A stretch of 64,000 nucleotides of DNA from Symbiodinium microadriaticum (lineage: Eukaryota > Sar > Dinophyceae > Suessiales > Symbiodiniaceae). The stretch spans positions 147,931 through 211,930 of the forward strand of contig LSRX01001133.1 of assembly GCA_001939145.1 (NCBI GenBank). Direction: 5' to 3'. The notes under the pieces are model-generated. The model had not been told where the DNA came from. It ran no database searches and saw nothing but the letters and a program-made list of their open reading frames with translations. Shown here piece after piece: positions 24,801 to 32,407 of the stretch; positions within the stretch are counted from its first letter, which is position 1, and every line of letters starts with the position of its first letter. The position numbers and the translations under genes are program-made.

Positions 24801-25433
24801 GTTTAGAAGGTCAGGCTCAGGGGTGTTTTTCTTCCTGTCTCAACGGCTTTCATGGAGCTTCAGATTCATGTCCAAAGTCGTGGAAGTTGCAATGATAACT
24901 GCTAGATTGCTAAGCTCGTAACATCAGCATCGGTATTGGCGATGCACGGAGCATCCAGCTGACAACTTGAGTGCTTCAATACGATTGCAGCTTGTGAAAC
25001 ATCCAGATTGCTAGCTGTCAGCTGTGTGCGGTAGTCTTCTTTTGATCATGATCATGGACATGACCAGGGCACGTTACAATGACGTTAGTGTACAGAAAGT
25101 AGATATATGTGTCTTTGCTTGTTGTCTCTTCCTGCCAACCCTGCCAGAAACAACTATTATCATGCTTGCAGTTGCCCTTGTTTGCAGGTTGGCCTGGGCC
25201 ACTGTCAGTGACTGTCAGCTCCCGTTGCTTGCATTGCTGCTGGGATGCTGGTTCTTTTCATGCTCGTACTCTGTGGCGGATCTTTCATCAACAGACACAA
25301 ACACGACGACACCCGGACAGCACCTTCACCACCCCACCACCGCCACCAGAACCAGCACCAGCACCGGCACCATTTCTGAAATGCTGCCCACGATGCTCTC
25401 TGTGGAGAAGTGCTCGGTGCAGCCGTCGACACA
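1513..25433 (-). CDS. JMJD6-like JmjC-domain oxygenase, many-exon gene (join of exons listed below)
   Basis: Twenty-one exons from 25433 down to 4642 join with every codon phase matching and give about 375 residues that follow the JMJD6 order. An N-terminal Lys/Arg-rich part with DIKPHEWDKFGY is followed by PERFIEEF, HWPAMDKW, NPLYLFE, VPSLFPHDWF, PPFRWFCIGPKRSGT, the iron-binding HID in VHIDPLGTAAWNAV, the Lys of TKRW expected to bind 2-oxoglutarate, the distal His in VPGDWWHGVLNLE, then DTVAVTQNYC. This family is Fe(II)/2-oxoglutarate dependent and acts as a nuclear lysyl hydroxylase or reported arginine demethylase. All metal ligands are present, so the protein is probably active. Exons fill about 5% of the span. 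Intron donors are 10 GC, 8 GT and 2 GA. The start codon and the last exons are not settled. The assignment rests on motifs recognised by eye; other JmjC hydroxylases are the alternative. Confidence 0.88.
1799..1898. repeat. Family C hairpin element
   Basis: GGGTAGTTCTCTAAATTAGG and TTATTTAGAGAACTACCC form the ends. The inner GTACTATTTTGGGGAGC recurs in other copies. Confidence 0.85.
1943..2025. repeat. Family B element, decayed
   Basis: The left end TGTAGGGGCCATAATAACTA with AGAATAGGGCTTT is clear; the right end is degenerate. Confidence 0.55.
2505..2555 (-). CDS. JmjC gene, probable C-terminal exon
   Basis: The reading SAPEVHALFRVMFAYH continues the frame left by the exon at 4642. The acceptor could be TTCAG or the AAG three bases on. 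The GC donor leaves AG. The sequence does not clearly match a family motif. Confidence 0.4.
3023..3116. repeat. Family A hairpin element
   Basis: The inverted ends read AAGTAGTTCCTTTTTGGG ... AAAAAGGAACTACTT and extend outward to TACCC/GGGTA. The centre, TTATAGGGTTCTATATATAA, is close to the copy at 63722. Confidence 0.85.
3201..3316. repeat. Family B element
   Basis: TAATAATTAGACTAGGGTTT, central CTACTATATACT and a right end AATTATATTTGGCCCC match the family. Confidence 0.7.
4642..4730 (-). CDS. JmjC gene exon (DTVAVTQNYCGPDNFELVW ...)
   Basis: This 89-nt exon encodes the last strand of the JmjC fold (TIAVTQNF in relatives) and a basic tail TRTRKERAAS. The acceptor is CAGCAG followed by G. 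The GT donor leaves AG. Confidence 0.92.
5258..5331 (-). CDS. JmjC gene exon with distal His (GQVIFVPGDWWHGVLNLE)
   Basis: This 74-nt exon carries the strand V-I-F-V-P-G-D-W-W-H with the third iron ligand. The GC donor follows GAG. The acceptor AAG is followed by C, one of the few not followed by G. Confidence 0.93.
5894..5930 (-). CDS. JmjC gene exon (IKQAYPDLKVYE)
   Basis: This 37-nt exon follows a pyrimidine-rich acceptor ending in GTGCAG. It matches the segment before 'E..QKPGE'. The GC donor leaves one base. Confidence 0.85.
6906..6938 (-). CDS. JmjC gene exon (AIMYFDYILPR)
   Basis: This exon has 11 codons matching 'AI.WF..IYPR'. The acceptor is TGCAG followed by G. The GC donor is in phase 0, with CCCTAAA repeats 10-30 bp beyond it. 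Confidence 0.85.
7619..7653 (-). CDS. JmjC gene exon (KDLLKEDEDDE)
   Basis: This 35-nt exon completes a Gly codon and then encodes an acidic insert, at the position of the variable loop before the 'WF' strand. It has an ACAG acceptor and a GT donor. Confidence 0.75.
8440..8517. repeat. TTTAGGG/TTTAGGGG tract
   Basis: This is one of the purest arrays: about ten consecutive 7-8 bp units, inside the intron between 7653 and 9313. Confidence 0.9.
9313..9352 (-). CDS. JmjC gene exon (VLFEPHEAKKRVK)
   Basis: This 40-nt exon directly follows KRW in the spliced frame and matches 'W.LFPP..PK..V.G'. The acceptor is CAAG followed by G. The GT donor leaves one base. Confidence 0.85.
9711..9895. repeat. 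Mirror-arranged ATGC / TACA / CACATA microsatellite
   Basis: (ATGC)n, (TACA)n, (CACATA)n, (TACA)n, (ATGC)n, (TACA)n follow each other. All ORFs here are repeat artefacts. Confidence 0.95.
11160..11300. repeat. Three related TGTAAA-containing units
   Basis: ATCCTCTGTAAACATAG, ATCCTCTGTAAATATTAGAA and ATCTGCTGTAAATAATAGAA, the last two followed by GCGGGG. Confidence 0.7.
11552..11690. repeat. CCCTAAA/CCCTATA tract
   Basis: These are mixed CCCTAAA, CCCTATA and CCCTAAG units within the 9353-12178 intron. Confidence 0.85.
12179..12241 (-). CDS. JmjC gene exon with HxD iron site (VHIDPLGTAAWNAV ...)
   Basis: This 21-codon exon holds H-I-D of the 2-His-1-Asp iron site and TKRW, whose Lys is expected to bind 2-oxoglutarate. 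The acceptor is ACAG followed by G, and the GT donor follows TGG. It sits between CCCTAAA (left) and TTTAGGG (right) repeats. Confidence 0.93.
12705..12753 (-). CDS. JmjC gene exon (PPFRWFCIGPKRSGTT)
   Basis: This exon carries the near-invariant RPPYRWF.(M/I)GP..SGT motif of JMJD6-type JmjC proteins. It has a GCAG acceptor followed by G and a GT donor. A TTTAGGG tract begins 25 bp to its right. The plus strand is also open here but is a shadow. Confidence 0.92.
12779..12960. repeat. TTTAGGG tract with 60-bp higher-order repeat
   Basis: A block containing GGGTTCAGGGTTTTGGGCTT and GGGGCTTATGGTTT is present twice in tandem, right of the PPFRWF exon. Confidence 0.85.
14506..14558 (-). CDS. JmjC gene exon (VPSLFPHDWFSLVNADS)
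   Basis: This 53-nt exon matches 'VP.FF..DLF' in JMJD6. The acceptor is GTAG followed by G. The GC donor leaves AG, completed to Arg by the next exon. Confidence 0.88.
15249..15342. repeat. Family A hairpin element
   Basis: The ends TACCCATAGGCCCCTAAGTAG and its complement are recognisable; the right arm has an extra base pair of decay (GGAATTACTTAGGGCC). Confidence 0.75.
15607..15628 (-). CDS. JmjC gene 22-nt micro-exon (PLMDDYE)
   Basis: The first base completes an Arg codon, followed by seven codons. It matches the 'LL.DY' linker before VP..F. The acceptor is CAG followed by G, and the donor is GC in phase 0. Without it the neighbouring exons are out of frame. Confidence 0.75.
15651..15767. 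repeat. Family C hairpin element
   Basis: CATGGGCAGTTTCTCTAAAT ... ATTTAGAGAACTACCCGCAT with TAGTACGGCACCC inside. Confidence 0.85.
16189..16244 (-). CDS. JmjC gene exon (DDNPLYLFETDMDDNGFI)
   Basis: This 56-nt exon carries the signature DDNPLYLFE (DDSPLY.FD in relatives). The acceptor is GGAG followed by G. The GT donor leaves AG. Confidence 0.88.
16986..17022 (-). CDS. JmjC gene exon (FKYFADYVRHQK)
   Basis: This 37-nt exon completes the split Lys codon. It matches the 'MKYY..Y' helix of the family. It has a GC donor in phase 0. Confidence 0.82.
17634..17716. repeat. Family B element, right half
   Basis: CAAACCCCCTTCTAATTGCT followed by AAGACCTCTACATTAT is the typical right end. Confidence 0.55.
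17879..17955. repeat. CTA/CGA trinucleotide repeat
   Basis: Imperfect triplets of TAC, GAC and TAT. Confidence 0.85.
18053..18090 (-). CDS. JmjC gene exon (VAKDDNGKKLRM)
   Basis: This 38-nt exon has a GCAG acceptor followed by G and a GC donor that leaves two bases. It matches the 'DD.G..VKMK' loop of JMJD6. Confidence 0.8.
19402..19440 (-). CDS. JmjC gene exon (DALEERFRHVSFK)
   Basis: This exon has 13 codons. It continues KWSI into the conserved L..RF...F strand. The acceptor is CCGAG followed by G, and the donor is GC. Confidence 0.82.
20469..20510 (-). CDS. JmjC gene exon (DCCSHWPAMDKWSI)
   Basis: This exon has 14 codons containing the family motif HWPAM.KW. The acceptor is GTGAG followed by G. 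The GT donor after ATC keeps the frame with the next exon. Confidence 0.85.
20702..20796. repeat. Family A hairpin element
   Basis: ACCCATAGGCTCCATAGTAG and its inverted copy ATCATGGAGCCTATGCGT bound a GTTCCTTTTCGGG / AAAAGAGAAC stem. Confidence 0.85.
21008..21345. repeat. CCCTAAA tract, 340 bp
   Basis: This is the longest C-strand array in the window. Units vary between CCCTAAA, CCCTGAA, CCCAGAA and CCCCAAA. It ends just left of the exon at 21361. Confidence 0.92.
21361..21429 (-). CDS. JmjC gene exon (PERFIEEF ... QPVIVE)
   Basis: This exon has 23 codons starting FRDITPERFIEEF and ending PVIVE, the typical start of the JMJD6 fold. The donor is GA. It lies exactly between a long CCCTAAA tract on the left and a TTTAGGG tract on the right. 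Confidence 0.85.
21444..21585. repeat. TTTAGGG tract, inverted relative to the previous one
   Basis: It begins 15 bp right of the exon at 21429, so the 69-nt exon sits in the spacer of a large inverted repeat. Confidence 0.92.
21875..21968. repeat. Family A hairpin element
   Basis: This is a near-perfect pair of 30-bp arms, from TACCCATAGGCTCCTAAGTA to its complement ending GGAGCCTATGGGTA. Confidence 0.9.
22190..22252 (-). CDS. JmjC gene exon (EEVLHREIVYDDQTVPIRRV)
   Basis: This exon has 21 codons, with a TTCAG acceptor followed by G and a GC donor, phase 0 at both ends. It corresponds to the segment just before the family's 'S.EEF' helix. Confidence 0.75.
22475..22605. repeat. CCCTAAA tract
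   Basis: Degenerate C-strand units left of the exon at 22662. Confidence 0.8.
22662..22718 (-). CDS. JmjC gene exon (GKRTDIKPHEWDKFGYASK)
   Basis: This 57-nt exon carries the conserved pre-JmjC W..F.Y motif. The acceptor is CCAG followed by G. The phase-compatible donor is GA after TCGAAG; a GT donor 11 bases further would break the frame of the next exon. Confidence 0.78.
23376..23484. repeat. Family B element
   Basis: It starts GGGCCCTTAGTAATTAGAAT and ends ATTGAGGCTTCTATATTAG. It is the closest relative of the copy forming the 3' end of the 45332-45639 intron. Confidence 0.8.
23962..24012 (-). CDS. JmjC gene exon, basic N-terminal segment
   Basis: This 51-nt exon reads VKFQHRRTAGEVRRCKK, which matches the Lys/Arg-rich N-terminus of JMJD6 proteins in position and composition. 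It has an AAG acceptor followed by G and a GC donor, both in phase 0. Confidence 0.65.
24505..24621 (-). CDS. JmjC gene, candidate N-terminal exon (acidic/Ser-Pro linker)
   Basis: This is a 39-codon exon with an AAG acceptor followed by G, and a GT donor after GWDDHDW. It is rich in Ser, Pro, Glu and Asp. Its phase 0 matches the next exon at 24012. CCCTAAA-type repeats lie directly on its left. It could instead be the end of another protein. Confidence 0.5.
25371..25433 (-). CDS. JmjC gene, candidate N-terminal exon
   Basis: This 63-nt exon reads CVDGCTEHFSTESIVGSISE and one more Met in phase 0, between GGCAG at its start and a GT donor. It fits the phase of the exon at 24621 but has no recognised family motif. 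The opposite strand is also open here. Confidence 0.45.
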
Positions 25434-26206
25434 CTGCCTCGCGGCACGGAAGCGGCCAAATCCACATAGCCACGGTTTAGGCGTCGCGCTTTGGGGTGAA
25501 AAGTTTAGGGTGCCTCCTCAACCCTCAATTCTACGCCCCTGCAGGCCCAAACCTTCAACTCCCGGAATCTCCAAGCGGACTCCGCAACGTTTAGACTTGC
25601 TACGGGAGATGCTGGGAGCATGGATAGAAGTAGCACACGTGAGCAAGTAAATCAGTTGGAGCCATGCGTCACCCATTTTCCAGTCGCACGCGCGTCGCTC
25701 TGAGCAAGCACACGGTGATCCCTACTTCGGTGAGGGTTGACAGCTCGAGAAATTCAAGGTTAAAGGCTTATGGTTTAGGGATGTCAAAGGCCCAGGCTCC
25801 AAGGCTCTCTGGGTAGCAGTGTCCAAAAGATTGGGAATGTAGCAGCAGACCGCATCGGGCGTCACTTACCAACCGATCTTGGAGTGAATGCTTGACCAAG
25901 CGAGAAATATGGGTCTATGGTTCGAATTGTTTTACGACGATGATTACAAGCAGATTGATCTTGGGGGAACAACAACAAGAGGAAGTGGCGGATCACCAGC
26001 GACTACCACGCTTTGCATCCCAAGTCGTGAAAGGATCCGATGAAATGCAAGATTGGAATTCCCACTCCTAGAACATCAGGATCGTGTTCGGGTTCACATC
26101 CTGAAAGAAACGCTCGACTTCCCTACATATCCTTCTTTCGAGCTTTGGGTTTAGGATGCATTTCCAGGTCCTAAACCCCCATTTCATGCTCCGAATCTGC
26201 TTTCTC

Positions 26207-26240
26207 TCAGTGGTGCTTTTTCTTCTTGCGCTTCTTGCTC
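26207..26240 (-). CDS. KRS-rich gene last exon (SKKRKKKKHH, stop)
   Basis: This terminal exon has a GCCAG acceptor followed by G, ten codons and TGA. The poly-basic end reads like a nuclear localisation tail. CCCTAAA lies to the left and TTTAGGG to the right. Confidence 0.7.
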
Positions 26241-29200
26241 CTGGCTTTCTTAGGGGTTTAGGGTTTCGGGGTTTAGGGCTTCGGGGTTAAGGGTCCAGGG
26301 TTTAAGGGTTTAAGGGTTCAGGGTCTAGAAACCCCATATTACACACTGTAGGGAACCCCCAGTAAGAATTACTACTTGGAGGGTCGGGGGACTTAATATC
26401 TAGCTGTTTTCTAGACTTATAAGTATCATAACCCCAGTTACGGTCCCTTTTAGGCGTTTATAACTCTACTTATGACCTACGTACTACGTCCCCCGACCCT
26501 CCAAGTAGATCCTAGAAAACACGGCCCCAAAGAACCCAAGGATGTAGGTCCTGTCGGAGGACTCCGAATCCTTGGACTTTCGCTTCCCCGACTTTTTGGC
26601 CTCATGCCGGCCTGCACACAGAGAAACAATTGGTAGGGTTGGTAGGGGGATTTGGGTTCAGGGTTTGGGGGATTTGGGGTTTAGGGTTTGGGGGATTTTG
26701 GGTTTGGGGTTCGGGTTTTGAGGCCCAAAAGATGTAAGAGCTACCTGGATCCTCAAGAACCTACCTTTTTAGGGTTCCTTAATATGAATTCCTTACATGA
26801 GTTCGTAAAAAGGTAGGCTATTTGGGGTTAAGGGCTAGAGCTTGTAGGCTTATCGGGTTAAAAGTTTCAGGGTGTGCTTTCTTCGTCGAAAGGCACTCGT
26901 AACATTGGGGATATCGGGTTTCGGGATCGACTTGAATAGTTCTTGGAAAATCCCTGCGCGGATCCAGGGTTGGAGACTTATGTTAGCCTACGTCTGTTTT
27001 GGCCTTGAACTGTAGCGTCAGAATTGAGAAGCGAGCTGTGGAGCCCCACATCCGAACCGGCGTGTAATGCTCGCACTCTCGAACATCTCAGACCCTATGG
27101 TTTTGGCATGGTTTCGTGACGTTGGAGTGTAGGTCGTCTGAGCAGCAAGAACGGCAAGCCTCAGACTAGACGCTCGAATGTCGAAGCCTGCAGCCCTCCA
27201 TCCTAACACCTTCCTTCGGCCTCGCATCTAGACTTTACCCTAACCCCAACTAACCTACCTGTTTTTGGTGGGCTTTTGGCAAGGAAACCATATTGAGGAA
27301 CCCGAAACGGTAGGTTTCTTGGGGTCCAGGTAGCACACAGGGAGAGCTTCGCATCCGGATTCAGGGTTCCCCTAAAGCTCCCTGTGCCCATATAGGATAT
27401 ACTTTGGCCCTAAAGTACCTATCTATCTATCTATCTATCTATCCAGATATGCATATGGACTACTTTAAAGCCAAAGTATGGACGACTAGGTGCATTCATG
27501 CTCCAGGCTTTGAGTACTGTCGGCGTCAAGGTGGCCTAGCATCAATCCTGAACCCTTACAGGATGACGGGGACCTTTCCCTGTTGGGGCCATAATTAAAC
27601 ATCATCATTTTTTTATCCCTATTAGGAGGGTTTAGGGTGTAGTGTTTAGGGATTAGGGTTTAGGAAGTTTAGGTTGTTAATCTTTTTTTCGGTCTTTATT
27701 ATCACAAAACTGTAAAATTGTATCCAATAACACCCAGAATTTCAGTGTTGCCATGAACACCGGAGCCCTTGTTAGAACCCACCGAGGAGTCCATCAGAAC
27801 CCTGTCAACCCTAAACCCTAAACCCCTTTAGCAACTGAAGTCTGGTACTTGGCGCTCCGAACACTATACGCGGCCTATTTTCTCACACTGAGCTCAAGGC
27901 GCCTGCGGGAAGTACAGTCATTGAGCTACACTCTAGCACTGACACTATACAGGCTGCTACTAACACAAGCTGACACGGCTTCCTAAAAGAGCTCGACAAA
28001 CGACAGGGTACTTTCACACCCGTCTTATCTGTCGTGCGGATTGTGTTGTGGTGTAAACTAGGTACGTCAGACGACGTTGGCCGTCGTGACGGTGCGTCAG
28101 ATACGCACTGCGGTACTACCATGCATAAGTACATGAATTACTCCGCTGCTTCNNNNNNNNNNNNNNNNNNNNNNNNNNNNNNNNNNNNNNNNNNNNNNNN
28201 NNNNNNNNNNNNNNNNNNNNNNNNNNNNNNNNNNNNNNNNNNNNNNNNNNNCACTGAGCTCAAGGCGCCTGCGGGAAGTACAGTCATTGAGCTACACTCT
28301 AGCACTGACACTATACAGGCTGCTACTAACACAAGCTGACACGGCTTCCTAAAAGAGCTCGACAAACGACAGGGTACTTTCACACCCCTAAACCCTTAAA
28401 CCCTTAAACCCTAAACCCTTTCAAGGAATCCGGCGCCTGAGCTCGAAGAGCTCCGGGAGTCTTTTCGGGAGCGCTTCTTCCTGGCTTCGTTGCAGCGTTC
28501 AAAACAAAAGGTGCTTCAATTTTTGTAGAATAGGATTTGGGGGCATACTCTTGCCAAGGAGCCCCCTAAATAGTAGAGGTTCGGACCTCCTTTCGGACGT
28601 TGGCAGGACGGGTCTCCAGGGCTCCGGGCTTCGGGGCTTTAGGCTTTGGGTTGTGGTTTAGGGGTTTGGGGTTTCGGCTTGTTTAGGTGGGGGGGGTTTC
28701 GGGAGGTTCAGGCTCTGGGAGGGTTTGGGGTTTCGGGGCTTTGGGGCTTGAGAGGCTTGGTTGCTTTTTCAGGTCTGAGTGTCGCGGGGGTTTAGGGTTT
28801 AGGGTTCAGTAGGAGGCCCTTGGCGACGAGGTGCCAGGCTTTGCTTCTCTTTCGGATTACAGGGGCTGCTAGGGTTATGGGCTTTTCCGGGCGTAGGACT
28901 TAATTATGGGGCTTGCGGGGTTTATGGCGGCTAGCTTGCAAGGCGTTTCTGGGTTCAGGTTGACAAGTCTAGAGCTGTAATTTATCTTTACGACATCTTG
29001 CTGAGGATTGGGTATTTCTTGATTTGTCGCGCACGGCACCTGTGCGCCATCGATCTGCAACCCTAAACCCTAAGCCCCAAGCCCTAAACCCTAAGCCCTA
29101 AACTAAACCCTAAACCCCAAAACTCGGGGAGGCCTCCTCTTTCGACTTCCAGAAGAGCCTGGGTACATGAAGAAACAGAGAGGCCGGAAGAGTCAGAAGA

Positions 29201-31387
29201 GGGTCTTCGAAGGGGCGACCTAATAAGGAACACATGTTCGTTTCTGAGGGCATAAGCAGTACACTTCGGCATAACCAACGCATGGATATGTGTAGGGTCT
29301 CTAAGAGGAGATACGGTTGATGATGTAAATCCTGCATGACCCTGAATAAGGAATATACCATAATTCCCATAGTTTAGGGACCGTAAGGTAATGCATGATT
29401 TACATCATCAACAGTAGTCTTACGAAGTAATCAAGCCTTCATATTGCCATGGCTTTTAGGCTCGGGGGCTCAGGCGGGGTTTCGGGGTGCGGGATTGCTT
29501 TAGGGTTTACAGTTCGAAAACCACACCAACAAACTGCTAAAAAACTGGGCTACATACATAAAAACAAAAAAGTGCAGTGCTAGAGTCTCTTGATAAGCTT
29601 GCAATATCCAGAAAACCCCAAAGCCTTTGGCTCAGACAGTCTGCCCTTACATTGCAGCAACGAGCATACTCAGGTTTATGGGAGAAACCTGTGCAAACAA
29701 GGCCTTCGGTGACTGGGGAGAGCCATACTGGAGGACTTACCTGAACTTATACAGAGGTCGACAAACAACAAGAAACAATATCTGGGGTTTAGGGTTTAGG
29801 GCTTCTCCTTTCTGCCCGTCTATATTCTACAACATGCAAAGCACTCTTCGAAAAGCTTAAGGCGCCTATAGTACGTACAACGTGTATGTTGTTACCCCAC
29901 GCCCTGCCTGAATAGTTAAGGCCCTACATCAAAGAAGACCAACTGGTCGACCCTGCAGCCTTAAACCCACACATTCTGGCAACAAGGCTCGTCAGTCGAT
30001 GTCGAATGTAGACGCTGACATGTAATAATTTGGGGGCGGGGTAGTTTGAATAGTCTTTTGGGCCCATTATACTATATACTTTCATAGGCACCCCACAATA
30101 TAAATAGTATTGGTAACTAATTATTTAGGCCCCTATATTGCCCTGCTATCAAGACACAACCGAAAGGCAACCCCGAGCTGGACGATGTGAGGTTCCGGCT
30201 CGAGTGCCTTCTGGAAGGCGAGGAGGACTGAGCCAAGCAGTTCTTGAGGCAGAGGGGTTCTATTTAATTTAGGGGCTCTTTTTCAGGTTGCTATAAAGGA
30301 TTCCTTTACCGGGCTTCTGTAAGGGATTCCCTGAAGGACTTTAGTTGGATCGGATTCCTTTTACCGACTCTTTTCGGTTTCTGCTTCTACAGGGCACCAC
30401 GACGGTGTACTCTTGCCAACTTCTTCAGGATCACAGATTTCAGTGGCTTTTTTTGGTGGCTTCAAGGGCTTACACGGTTGAGTTTGGGTTGCTACGGTTT
30501 AGCCGAGCAGGGTTAGGATCTAGGGCCACTTTTGGAGGGGATGATAGACTACGGGTTGATGATATACATCCTGCATTACCCTAAGGAGCCTAATCTAAGG
30601 GAATTATGGTACATTCCTTCTTATGGGTCATGCAGGATTTATATCATCAACCGTAGAACACTCAGCCGAAGACGTTAGGAAGCTTTGTGGGAGCGTCGTT
30701 GGGACTGGGGCTTATAGGAACCTGTTTTGAGGCGGAATCAGCAATGGACCAGTATAGGTGTTGCGCTGCTTTGGGCTTGGGGTTCAGAGCTTCGGAATTG
30801 CCTCCCATATCACCGCCGGTGGCGAGGGTCCATCTCCACTACTCGCCTCGAAGCCCTCGAACCTTGAACAACCCATGGAGAGCCCATGCTTGAAGCACTA
30901 AACCCTAAACCCTGAACCCCCAAACCCGGAACCCTAAACCCGGAACCCTAAACCCTAAACCCTCCTCAACGCCTGATAAAGCTTCGCTGGAAAGATCCCT
31001 GCCTCTCGCTTCTTCTTGCTCTTGGCTTTTGTCGCCTCCAGGCTGTCACAGACGTTCTAAGGATGAGCCTGTGTGACTTCGAGATCCATGCAGACTGTCT
31101 GTCATCCCCTAAGAAGACCAGTCTGGCCCGAACACTCCGTGACATAAGGTGCTAGGAGGGTCGGGGGACTTTAGGGCATTTATAGCTCTACTTATTACTT
31201 ACTTACTAAGTCCCCCGACCCTCCAAGTGGGGTGTCTGCGATTCCAGACTTCGGGGGTCAGAGGTTGGGAGAGTGGGGTCGTTGCTTTGGGGGCCATGGG
31301 TCACTCCAGAGGATCCGAACCTGGACAATAATATTTACATTATATATATAATATAATATATAATAATATATATATATATATGCACAA

Positions 31388-31422
<35 letters not shown>

Positions 31423-32370
31423 CTATGATTGTAAGAAAGAACCTCCCCCCCTCCCCCGAAAAATAACATAGGGAATTGTTTAAGGACCCTATATTATACC
31501 CTTAGTTTCGAGCCTCGCGGCCTCTGTGACTCTGGCCTGCTTACGCAGTTGTACACGGGGTTGCTCATTGAATTCATACGTTTTGTTGCTTGCTTTTTCA
31601 CGATTCCCTGCAGCCTTTGTAGAGCTGGAGATGGCTTCGTGGATGTTGTATGCATGGTAGCCACCGTTACAGTATAAGCGCTTAATTGCGGCTGTACTTC
31701 TGTGCATCATGAGCCGCCTTGCGACTGGCCATGAAACTTCAAGTGGCTTGTGCTGTTGGCATTGCTGGCTTCATAGCCCGAGTCTGCACTCTGGGCCCTG
31801 CATCGTATCCCGAATTACTACACCCTTAACACTACAAAACTAAAACATCATTTTATAAGAGTCTTACTCATCTAGGGACCGTAGTAGTCACCCTCAACCC
31901 ATATCAGCCCCGAAGAACAATCTTAAAGCACGCCCACCTGCTTTTCCTTGGCCTTCGGGGCGCTACGGCTGCGACTGGCCAGGCCTTTCCAGCTGAATGG
32001 CTCCGGTGTGCAGTCCATCGCCCTCTTCCTTCTAAGCACCATCATCGGAATCGTCATCCTCACCACCGTCAGCATCCTGGTCCCAAAAGCTTATTGCTGT
32101 GAAATCAGGCCTTCTTTAGGAGTTCAGGATAGCATTTTCGGTAACTAACTCTCGGCCCCCGAAGAAGCTGCAAGTTGCACTGATGCGCGCCTGTCGTCAC
32201 GGCAGGAGCAGGAGTTGCCGCAGGCGCCTCGATGCAAACTCTTTTCGTATGCAGCCTAACGGAGGAACAGTGCAATCATTCCAGGTTCCTCCGTTCTTCC
32301 TAGCTAAGACCACTTTCTGGTCGCCGAGCGGATCCAAAGATAACGTTTGGGACCTCTCTCTATATCTATA

Positions 32371-32407
<37 letters not shown>

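Noticed and set aside
25024..25650. 208-codon plus-strand ORF
   Set aside because: The composition changes along its length and it ends in heptamer repeat. The minus strand carries a better exon (25371-25433) with fitting splice phases.
28034..28383. ORFs running through the N gap
   Set aside because: They exist only because N is read through; the flanks are duplicated non-coding sequence.
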